Part shown: positions 46,001 to 57,700 of the stretch, piece after piece | How the letters are laid out: the number at the start of each line of letters is the position of its first letter | Position numbering within the stretch: position 1 is the first letter of the stretch | NCBI GenBank assembly: GCA_033060915.1 | Contig: CM065387.1 | Location: 39,102,501 to 39,166,500 of the forward strand | Length of the DNA stretch: 64,000 bases | DNA from: Euryodendron excelsum | Taxonomy: Eukaryota > Streptophyta > Magnoliopsida > Ericales > Pentaphylacaceae | Reading direction: 5' to 3' | Program-made: the position numbers and the translations under genes | The notes under the pieces: model-generated | Databases searched by the model: none | Told to the model about the DNA's origin: nothing | What the model saw: only the letters and a program-made list of their open reading frames with translations

Positions 46001-49000
46001 TCTTGTCAACAAGCTTTTGACAAGTTGAAGGGACTTTTGACCACCGCCCCAATCATTCGAGCACCCAATTGGTCTCTTCCATTTGAGCTAATGTGTGATG
46101 CTAGCGACTATGTCGTGGGGGCTGTCCTAGGACAAAGAGTTGACAAGAAGCCTTATGTCATTTATTATGCTTCTAGAATTCTCAATGAAGCTCAAATCAA
46201 CTATACCACAACCGAGAAGGAACTCCTTGCGGTGGTTTTTGCACTTGATAAATTTAGGTCTTACTTGATTGGGTCATTGGTCATCATCTACACCGACCAT
46301 GCGGCCCTAAAGTATCTCCTCACAAAACCCGATGCAAAACCGCGCCTCATTCAATGGATACTTTTGCTCCAAGAATTTCATATAGAAATGCGTGATAAAA
46401 AAGGGGTTGAAAATGTAGTTGCGGACCACTTGTCTCGGCTTCCCTTAAATGGGCGAGCCATGGACCTAAACCCTATCAAGGAGCACTTCCCGGATGAGCA
46501 TCTCATGCATGTGAGTGCCGTTGAGCAAGTTTCAACCCCTTGGTTTGCGGACATTGCGAACTTCCTTGTCACCGGTGAGGTTCCTTCCACATGGTCATCC
46601 ATTGACAAGCGTAAATTCTTTCGAAATTTGCGCTATTTTTCGTGGGATGATCCTCACTTGTTTAAGTATTGTCCGGATCAAATCATTCGCCGGTGTGTCC
46701 CAAATCACGAATTCCAACAAGTGATAGAGTTTTGTCACTCTCATGCTTGTGGAGGACACTTCTCCTCCAAGAAGACCACAGCCAAAATTTTGCAATGTGG
46801 GCTTTATTGGCCCACCATGTTCAAGGATGTACATACTTTTTGTCTAGCTTGCGATAGGTGCCAACGGTTAGGAACACTTTCTAAGAGGCATATGATGCCT
46901 CTTCACCCCATCACTATTTTGGAAATATTTGATTGTTGGGGGATCAATTTCATGGGACCGTTTCCTAACTCGTTTGGGTACCTTTTTATTCTTGTTGCGG
47001 TAGATTATGTCTCTAAGTGGGTGGAAGCAATTGCCACCCGAAGCAATAACCACCAAGTGGTCTTGCGATTTTTTAAAGAGAACATTTTTTGTAGGTATGG
47101 CATGCCTCGTGCCATGATAAGTGATGGCGGTTCATATTTTTGTAACAAGCCCTTTGCGTCTTTAATGCGTAAGTATGGTGTGGTCCATAAGGTTGGATTA
47201 CCATACCATCCTCAAACGCAAGGGCAAATAGAGTTTGGCCAATCGGGAAATTAAGCGCATTTTAGAGAAAACCGTCAATCCAAATAGGAAAGATTGGTCT
47301 CTTAGATTGACCGATGGGTTGTGGGCATACCGCACGGGCTATAAAACCATTCTTAGCGCATCACCCTATAGACTTGTATACGAGAAGGCATGTCATCTTC
47401 CCGTCGAAATTGAGCATAAAGCATATTGGGCGATTCGTCAATTTAATGAGGATATTGATGTTGCGGGTACCCACCGAAAACTCCAATTCAATGAATTAGA
47501 TGAACTCCGCAATGATGCATTTGAAAATGCAAAAATTGCTAAGGCCCGGATGAAACACTTTCATGACCAACATATCATTCGAAAAACTTTCAAAGTTGGC
47601 CAAAAAGTGTTATTGTATGATTCATGCTTGCATCTATTTCCGGGCAAATTACGGAGTAAGTGAGCCGGGCCATACCTTGTTAAAGTATTTTTTCCCCATG
47701 GAGCCATTGAGGTGCAAAACCTCACGAATGGCTCGGCATTTAAGGTGAATGGCCAGCGGCTAAAGCCGTATTTTGAGACGTTCCAAGGGGAGTTGGACTG
47801 TGTGAATCTCATCGATCCACCGTCCTTTGAGTGACATTAGATTGTCGTGTTTTATAGTTTAGGAGTAGTTCTTTTGTTTTTCTTTTTATAGGTTTCTTTC
47901 TCTTTTCTTTTTGGTAGTTAGTTGTGTACATTTGTATTCCTGAGAGTCTCGCCCTCCCCGTTGTTCTTTTTCTCTTCCATTTTCCTCATGCCTTGAGGTC
48001 ATGGCATGATTCCAGTTGGGGGGGCACCATTTGCATGGTTCTGTGAAAAATTCTGAGAATTTCTGCAGAACTTCAGAGAGGCTGTATTTGCGATCGATCG
48101 GTGGGCCAAACCAATCAATCGGCCGATCGATCGTGTACGTTGCGATCGATCGATGACAACTGCGATCGATCGGGCTTATTACTGCACCAATCGAAAGGGA
48201 GCGGTATCGATCGATCGGCCGTTCGATCGATGGCGCTCCATTTCAATCGGTCCGCGAGGCGATCGATCGGTTTAAAGGGACGATCGATCGGTGACCGAGT
48301 TGTCTATAAAATCCCACTGTTCGCTGTTCACTTTCACTTCCGCTCGCGAAAAATTGAGTGTTTTGAGAGCCTTTTCGTTTATCGGAGCAGCGAGGCCCTG
48401 CCAGCTTACTTTGGTAGACTTGGTCTCGCCTTTTCACGGTTTTCTGCGCTTCGAGAGGTATTCCTTCCGCCGATCTTTGTCTATTATTTTCATTTCCAGC
48501 TGTACTTAGCCTTGTAGAGAGTTATGGTCGAGACTAGGAGTACTGGGGGTACAGCTAGGGTGGGGACTTCTCAGACTCTGGCCCAGTTCCAGCAACTCCA
48601 GCGTGAGCATGCTAGGAGGGAGAGAGAGGGAAAGTATGATTCTTCTCGCTTCCGGGGGAGAGATCAGGAGCGAGAGTTTGGACGGGTGTGGAGCGCCCAT
48701 AAGGTAGTAGTGGAGAGGCGTTGGACAGTGAGTCAGTTTGATGCTGAGCCATATGGTTGGCTCCAGCCTTTGACCGACCGCCAGTGGTTGGGGTTAGCTT
48801 CTTTTAGAGGCCAGTACTCAGTCACCCTCGTGGCAGAGTTCATGGCTAACATTTCATCGGACCCCGTTGGTAGCGACAAACATATTCTTCGCTCTTGGGT
48901 TCGGGGTAGGGATGTTGTTATCACCCCGGACTCCTTTGCTGAGCAGTTTGGTATACCGAGGGTTGCTAACCCTCAGTTCTCTTATGATGGGGAGCATCCA

Positions 49001-52000
49001 CCATCTCATGAGGAGATGTGCGCCGAGATTTTAGCACCGGGAGAGTCCTGGACCGCTTCCCAGATCAGGATTAAGCAGATTGCCCCCCATCTCATGAGGA
49101 GATGTGCGCCGAGATTTTAGCACCGGGAGAGTCCTGGACCGCTTCCCAGATCAGGATTAAGCAGATTGCCCCCAGATACCACCCGCTGTTCCTTTGGACA
49201 TGCTATTCGATCTTTCCACTGGGGAGGACGGTGGAGTGCAGTAGGATGCGAGGGCAGTTGATGTGGGCTATTAGCACGGGCAGGGCTATTGACTTGCCCC
49301 ACTTCATGTATATGGCATTGTGGGCCGCGATTCAGGTTGCTACTCCCCAGTCCAGCATCCCTTTTGGTTGTTTTTTTGACAGCGAGGATTAGAGCGGCAG
49401 GGGTTAGTGTTGCGGATGTTGTACTACTTTCCTCTTCGACTGTCATAGACTAGAAGACGAAGAAGAGGGCGGCAGGACAGTTGTCGAAGAAGGGGGGGTC
49501 AGCTAGTTCGGCTCACTCGTCTTCTCAGCAGCCGGCTTCTCAGACTCAGGAGGAGACCCAGTCAGGGGAGCAGTGGCAGGATCAGACGAGGCAGCCAGCG
49601 CAGCCCCAGGCTCAGGCTCAGACTCAGGCTCAGGCTCAGGCTCAGGCTCAGGAGGAGCCAGCTCAGGGGACGTTACTTTAGACTTTGGCAGCCATTCAGG
49701 AGCAGCTGACCGCTCAGCAGGCAGAGCGCCAGCAGTGGCAGGCCGACATTATGGCTAGATTAGATCTTCAGGACACTGCCATTGCTGCACTTCAGGGTCA
49801 GCTGATTGACATTCAGCAGCAGCAGCAGCAGACCCAGTCCACTCGACTCCAAGAGATTATCCAGCACCTTGGCCATCCTCCTCCGGATGATGGAGAACTC
49901 TTTTCGGATCTCCAGTTAGATTAGATGCTTTATGTACTTCATAGCATTTCATTTCATATGATATATCTAAATCTTTTTTATTATAGTGGATGTATTTATT
50001 TTTGAGCTGTTTGTATAGTGATCTTTCCTATTGTGGCATACCCTTTTTGTATACATTTATTGTATTCTTTTGTCTTTTCCGGTTATATTTTGGCATTTCA
50101 GTTACAGGTGTACTTTTTGATTGATATACATATCGCATGTATTGTTCCAACCGAGGTAATGGGTATTGTATGGTATTCGTATCGCCCTTTTCTATAACTT
50201 GACACCTTAGCTATGTCCTTAATTGTTGATATCATTTCTTTTTGGATTTTTGTGATGGAGGTGTCAAGGTTGTTTCAAACAAGTACTATACCATGTTTTT
50301 TATTAAATTTGAGTTGATGATTAACCCACCTTAGAGATTATGATACATTGCAAGTTTTTGGCATAAAATCATTATAAGAGACAATTCACATTGTTGCGCA
50401 CTAACATGTTATGTGATGCCTTGTGTTTCATTCTTATGCATGCATGTCCTTATAAGGTGGAGATTTTTACCGTGTGAGATTTAGAGCCTATTTATCGCCT
50501 TTGAAGAGTGAATCACATTTATTCAAGATTATTTTTGTTGATCCTCATTCATTGAATAGCTTCATTATTTTTTTTTATGTTGGTTTAGATGTTCGAGTGT
50601 TAGGTAGAGTTATTGACACCTTATACACTTTTGAAGTTTTGATTTGTTGTATTCTTCGGATTCTAAACACATAGGCCATTTCATTCCATTGAGCCATTCC
50701 ATGTGTATTTTTCTTCTTTTTAATGTTCATATGCATATGCATAAGTTTAAAGAGTGTCAATGCCAATAGATGCATTGCTCTTATATTTGTAAAGTTGGAG
50801 GTATATGGAGTTGAAGAGTAAAAAAAAAAAAAAAAAAAAATTATATATACATAGAAAGGGATAAAAAGGTGTGTTCAAAAAAAAACAAAAAAAATCAAAT
50901 ACAAAAGAAGTGAGGTGAAGGAAGATTGCAAAAGTGATTCAAAAGATTGGAAATGTGGAAGTGAATATCGTTGATCATCATGTGTAATGCGCATGCATAT
51001 GTTGAAACCTTTTACCATTTTCTATCCTCTTACATGGCTCTTTTTTCATTCATCACCCTTATGGCCTTGATATCTGAAGATATATGAATCTTTAATTCAA
51101 TTGTGTATAAGACATTTATGTCAATTTTCTAGATTATGCTTAAGCTGTGAATATTCCTTCATGAAGCTATGCCAAGTCGATACACTTATAATTTATTCGT
51201 TTTTGGTTTCGGAATTGCTCTACTTGCATGGTTTATACATTTACTCGTTAAAAGAGCTTTTCATTGAGGGTCCCTGAGTGTTCATGTTTAAAGTTGAGTG
51301 TATGCCTTGTGAGACTTGGATCGAAGCATCGAGGACGTAATTGTACGAGTTTTGAATCATTAGGGTCATATGTCATTGGTAGTACGCGTCAATGTGTTTT
51401 ATTTCTTCCATGCTTTATGCCTTTGCCTTGCTTTGGTTCACAACTTAGGTGGATGGAGATTTGACTTGAATAAGATTAATACATGTGTATATTTTTGTTT
51501 TCCTCTCATACTTTGATAGGGACTATCAAAGGTTTAGTTGGGGGGTGTTGATTACTCTTAGAAATAGTAATCTTTTGGCTTAAATTGCTAGTTGATTAGT
51601 TGAATTTGGTGTTAATTTAGTATTCTAACTCCTAAAATGCGTTAAAACTATTTTTGTACACTTCTTGCAGGAATTGGAGCTTAAACTAAGGCAAATGGGC
51701 AAATGTAGGGGTGACCGATCGATCGCCCGATTGAACGGTCCACGGAACGTTCGATCGGCCGATCGATCGGTGATCTTGCGATCGATCGGTGACCCTCTGT
51801 TCGACCTTCTGCAGCAAACTTCAGAGAGGGCGTTTTTCCGATCGATCGGTCGTTCAATCGGTGACGTCGGAATTTCCTCAACAGACTACACAGAAGCAAA
51901 CTTCAGAGGGGTCGGTTTTGCGATCGATCGGCCGTTCGATCGCCTGGACCGTTCGATCGGGCGATCGATCGGTCGTACACCGATCGATCGGTGTGTACAG

Positions 52001-54731
52001 ACTCTGTTTTTCTGCAGAGTATAAAAGCTGTATGTTCGAGACAAAAGGGGGATAGGTCATTTTCTGCAGAATCTGGACGGGAAAGAAGCTCTAAAAAGTG
52101 AATTTTTGTTATCTTGTAAGGTTTTTAGTTAGATCTACTCTTAATGCTTTGTATTTAATGTCATTTATTGCTTTTGAATTATTGTAAATGAATGCTTGAT
52201 ATATATATATATATATAAAGTGAATGATTTTCTCTCATTTTCTTGCCACTTTCCCTCATTTTCTTAGTAACCAAACACTAGTTATATCTAGTTTAATGGT
52301 AGATTTGTCTTATTTTATGCTCTTTGACATGGATTCTAGTAGCTAAATACCTCTTGGATGTGGTTGCGAAGATCCACCAAGGATCTTCAAAGGGTTGAAA
52401 ATGGGTTGTATGAACTTTAAAGTCATATTCTCAAAATTATATGGTTTCATTTGATTTAGCATGAGATTCATTAGAAAAACTTAGATTCATAACCCTTTGG
52501 CAATATTTATGCACAAATCAATATTTGGTATAGGTATTGCACATGTTTAAGGTTTGATTCTAGGGTACCAATTATAGATTCCCTCTTTATGCTCAATCAA
52601 ACAAAATCCACATTTTTATAGTCGATATTTTCCGAATCAAGAATCCAAAGTGTGATTCTTGATTTGAGTTATAAACCTCTCATTGGAAACCCTTGTTGTG
52701 AATTGGTGGAACAAAACAACCATGTCCAAGCTTTTCTCCTTAATTACATAAAACTAGCTTTTGTTATCTTTATTAGTCACTAAATTATTGCATGAAGTAA
52801 AGAACCACCATCATCTCAAAACCAACATATTTTCGGTCTCTTTTATGTTAAGAAAAGATAAGAATTTTCATTTGCAATCCATTAAGATAAGTACCCATGC
52901 TAGTTGAGCTTTGTTGCTATATTTGTAGAATTCTCTTGGGAGAGAACGACACCGGATCCTCCGGTTTTACTACAAGCGCGACCTCCATACCCTTGCGGAG
53001 TGACTCCAGTTGAAGCACATCTGGAGGCGTGTCAGTGGCACAATTTAAAGACTCACTTCTCTTTGTTGTATCTTTTCTTCCTTTAAGCGAATTCTTTCTT
53101 CCTTGATTGTCCTTTTTTTCCCCAATATCTTCATCCATATCCTTTCCCTTATTAAAAATACCTCACTTCCACTTTTCTGTTTCAAGACATTCATCATTAC
53201 CTCCAATCTGTCAATTTCTTCATTATGATAATCATGTACGTCAACAAAATTTCTTCAAGATGTTGACATGAATAGAACAAAATGAGCAATGTGACCTGTA
53301 CAAACAATATCTGTTTTATATGTACTTGAGTAAAGATTCTTCAAAAGAAACTCAAACTTGGAACACTATTTAGTTTATAAAGTATAAGAAAAAGCCAAAA
53401 AATGTGTCACAGAACACCAAACAAATTCAGAATTAAATATCTCAACATTAATATTTACCATAATACAAGGCATAATCTGTAGTATTGTGAATGGAAAAAT
53501 GCTCAAAAGTATAGAGCGACACTTTAAGTTTCACTATTCTATTTTCCAAAAATTAGGTGCTAGAATGTCAGAATTGGTGAAATTCTGAAACGGTACATCA
53601 GAACGTAGATATCCCGAAATCTTCAAACTTACATTAGATAATAAGGATTTCTCCAAATAGAAAGTTAATTACATGGAAGGACTTCTTGAACTTTCTCAAA
53701 ATTTTAATCTTATTCAACTCTCTATACTCTAGAATTTCACTTTTAGCACATGTAGAAACTAAGTCATACTTCTAGGACATCTTTAAGAAACTTAATTTTT
53801 CTGGTGGGCTTTGGTAAGCTTAGAGGTTTACTATTCTAAGGTAGAAGAAAGGTTCTAAGTCTTGTAAACAAGAAGGGGCCGAAACATACCTGTTTCGAAA
53901 AGTGGGCAGGTTGCTGGTACTTTTTGTGGTGGGTTTAGGGAACATTATAGGTTTAGGATTCTAAGGTAGAAGGTTCTAAGTTTTGTAAGCAAGAAGGGGC
54001 TGAACGTTAATTGGTTCGAAAAGTGGCATGTTGCTGGATCTTTCAAAATTTAACACGATGAAGTTAAAGAAATTTGTGATTTTCATTTGTCTAGAGGTTC
54101 TGGAACAGACTTTTCTTGATCAGTCTTCAATTTGGTAAGAAGATGAAAGCAATGTATTTTTGAGCATCCACCAGCAAGCTTATGCAATTCCACACAGTCA
54201 ATTTGAGATAAATACGTAATAAGTCACCTGAGTGGTAAAGGAAGACACTAAGAGAGAGAATCTGAAAAAAATGAAATTGCTTCAATGCACGCAAGAATGA
54301 CAATTCTAAAACAACAACAAAAAAGTCAGCTTTTTTACCAACTCCAATTGGAAACAAAATACAAATTAAAGTTGCACAGAAATCAAATCTGAAACAAATG
54401 CTGATTGAAAATTACATAGAAAGCAAATGTGATATGCTTATTAACTATATATAAATCGTTTTTAAGGAATACCTGTCTACTGTAGAAAAAGAGTGCTTCT
54501 GGGATGTTCAACTGAACTTTAGCTAGAATGCTGTGAACTGCAGATTTTGCACAGTTGAGCTGCCATGAGGTGGAAGCAATACAATATAGTTGAAATTGAA
54601 AGGAAATTTTGTTTTCCAAGAATGTCCTTGATGTTCTTTGTACGTAAGCTTTGGAAATCATAAATTTGTCATGTGCAAAAATTTAGTGCTTAAGCTGGAT
54701 TTAACGTTTAACTGCACTACCAAATACAAAC

Positions 54732-54778
<47 letters not shown>

Positions 54779-57700
54779 ATTAAATACATAAAGAAAGTTA
54801 ATAAAATAAACACCCCATTTCTCTAACGTGTATATACTGTTTAACTGCATCTACATGCTCAAGCCTTGTTTGATGACCATTTTCCAAGGCATCATTTCTC
54901 TTTCTCCCATGTAAGACCACAAAAATGAAAGAAAGAAACACCCAGAGAAAGTCGAGTGCAAAATCATAGATGTAAATTTGAGTGTGAAAAAAAACGTAAG
55001 GCTCCAAAAAACTCTCTTTATGGGCATATAAAAGAAATCCAGCAAGGAAAATCAACTTAGAACATCCAAAAGACAAACAGTTGGTAAGCATAGTGATATT
55101 GACCCAAGAACTTCTCACTGAACTTTTCTAGAGCAGTCAAGCCTATACGCAGCACAAATTCACCACTAACCAAAGTGGGCATAAATCTCAAACAACTATC
55201 TTTAGAATGGAATCAAGAATTGGGGGTTATTCAAACAGATCAAAGAAATGAATCCTTTGACCCATGTGGTTGGGGATAGAATGCAAATGCTCTAGAAAAC
55301 AAGAAGGTAATTCAGAGCTACAAGAATGTCCAATCAGCCCCATATATTATCAATTAGACCCCATAGATACTACTTGTAGTCATTGGAATGCCAGCACTGT
55401 CCATGAAATTTACAATTCTAATTGCACCAATCCATATCCCATCTTAAGGAGACAAGAATCAAAAGCAATAAGTGCATAAGAGGGTTGCCATGCAAAATGC
55501 CCCAACTCTAAGACATTTTCATAGTATTAAGGGAGGGACTCAACAACATCAAGAGCAAACTTAATTTTTTATTTAACAACAAAATATAATAAAAGCTGGG
55601 ATACTACTGCTCCAGCAGAAATGTAATGCCTAAGTAGCTAAGAAGCATGGACAATTCTAAGAAAATGCCTTGTCTGACACGGACACGACACTCATCGAAC
55701 ACTCTTGAACACTTGTCGAACACGCGTCCAAATGTGTCCTATTATTTTATTAATATTTTTAAAACCTGACACACCTCAGACACTGGGTGGACACGCGTGT
55801 CGTCCCTTGGACATCTGTATCCACCATTTAGACACAAATAAAACAGATAGCATGGTTGAAAAAGATAACTTGCGATTCAATTGCAAAATAAAATAATATG
55901 ATTTTAAACCTAGTTTAATATTTAAACAATAAACTACATAATTTTTAATTTAATTAGGATTATCTTACATTTTTTCATTCTCTTTGAGCAAAATGTTCTT
56001 AACTATGGCGTATATATGTCCCCTCTGTGTCGTGTATTGCATTTTTTTAAAATCGCTATGTCAACATGTGTAAGACGAGTGTCTGTGCTTCTTAGCAAAG
56101 TAGAGTTGCAAGAATGAAAAAAAGAAAAAAAAAAAAAATCAGTGCATAGATCAAAACAACTACAGATATAGTATAAACATTGCTTTCTACTATATATACC
56201 CCACACAACATTGGTTTCTACCGAAATATTTGAACCAAAAAACTTCAAACGTTGCACTTGCTTCCATGAAAAAGCAAAAGTAAAACATTACACTCATAAT
56301 TCAGCCTCCATAGTGGTTTAGAACTGACTTATAATAAATAACAAGGACGAAAAAACAAACAAAAAAAAAAGAGTAAGTACCTGGAGATAGCCATCTGAAG
56401 ATGATGAACTTGGTAAGCCAAAGAGGAGACATATTAAGTGGAGAATGCAAAGTTAGGTAAGCCAAAGAAGCAGCAATCCTGGACAAAGACAACAAAAAAT
56501 ATGATCAAACATTATGATAACGAAGACAATAAAATAAAAGAAAGAAGATAAAAACATTTGAAGCTTGTGTGGGTCGAAGAACGTTATTAGGTGGAGTATG
56601 GTGGGGTTGGCAGGCTGAAGAAATTGTAAAACGTGGCCAGCAAACCTACAGTGCATCACCAGAGATTCAGTGAAGCTGTACGACAAAGAGAACATAATCG
56701 AAAACGATGAAGAGAGAATTTCAAAAGAGGGAAGAGAGAGGCATAAGAAGAAACAATAAGGGAGAGTTATATTCAGCCAAAAACAAATTCTATACAAGCC
56801 TCGGTTAGAAATTGACAAACACAAATTAAAATAAAATAAAATTGGGTAGAGAGATTTTTCTGCCTTTTGCATCGCAGAAAGAAGGAGATGAACAACAGAG
56901 CTAAAAGAGAAGAAAAGGCTGTGATTTTCTCAGCTCGAGCTTTGTGGCTGCCATCTGATTTCGGACATATATGGGTGAACGAAGGTGCTGGTGTGGTGGT
57001 GTTACGGTTGGTGTTTATGGTTATTTCTAGATAGAGTGAATAGCCAAAGATGATTACCAGAAAGATTTGGGTAGCCGGAGAAGTGATAAAGCCGTGCAGA
57101 TCAGAGAAGAACAATGACCAGCGTTGAAGATTGATGAGGAGAAAAGAGAGGGAAAAAAAAGGGGCATCTGAGAGTGGTATTAGACAAGCAAGAGATGGCT
57201 TCATCTTCATCCTTATCCATTCTCTGTCCGGACAAGACATGAGCAGTCAACTCAGTGCAGAAAACAGCAGCTTTTATGCGCATATCTCCACTGTTATCCC
57301 TAATAAAAGCAAACAGCAGAAGGAAAAACAGGGCAAAGTGATAAGGGCAAACTGCGTATTTCATCGATGCAAATTTCCTTTATTTCCCCAAATAGAAGAA
57401 GAAAACACAACAACAAATATAGAAATTGAAGGATGAAATTGACCTTCACAAAGGATGAAAAGTTATTGTTGAGGTGCATCCGCTCTTTATACAAATATTA
57501 TGGATTTGTATTTGTTTGACTCTACGTTGCAAATGCACTACATTGCCACCATTATATTTTTCCGACCCTTGATTATTCAGCCTTATAAACAGCACACTTT
57601 TAGCTCTCTATTCCAGGTCCCAAATCTCAACTATCTAGTCTAGTATCCAAATAATATTAAATTATAATAATTTTAAAGTACAATTATCCATTTAATATTC

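Larger units (their letters stand above)
48524..49924 (+). pseudogene. Athila third ORF (plant transposon protein domain)
   Basis: The frame opens [14 protein letters not shown] at 48524. It has a basic Arg-rich N-part, then the pattern VVERRW..., [30 protein letters not shown], which matches the 'putative plant transposon protein' domain found downstream of integrase in Athila-like elements. A perfect 86-bp tandem duplication (49001-49172) shifts the frame. Past it the reading continues as [16 protein letters not shown] and [11 protein letters not shown] to a stop at 49390. The C-terminal part (49481-49924) is Ser/Gln/Ala-rich with a CAGGCT hexamer run and ends in a Gln-rich coiled coil. Its role in the element is unknown; no signal peptide or membrane segment supports an envelope function. 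Confidence 0.7.
40121..53034 (+). mobile_element. Complete Athila-type Ty3/gypsy retrotransposon
   Basis: The element is 12.9 kb with LTRs of 1482 and 1486 bp and a perfect 5-bp target duplication GTGGC (40116-40120 and 53035-53039). The order is 5' LTR, tRNA-Asp primer site, gag, protease, reverse transcriptase, RNase H, integrase, internal promoter-like segment, third ORF, 1.6 kb untranslated, polypurine tract, 3' LTR. Counting by eye, the LTRs differ at about 35 positions, mostly transitions, plus two 12-bp indels in the GATC array, so roughly 2.4 percent. It is fairly young but every ORF is broken. It lies in reverse orientation to the host gene around it. Confidence 0.9.

Noticed and set aside
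48524..49924. Envelope-like gene in the Athila element
   Set aside because: The product has no signal peptide or membrane segment and matches the soluble plant transposon protein pattern instead.
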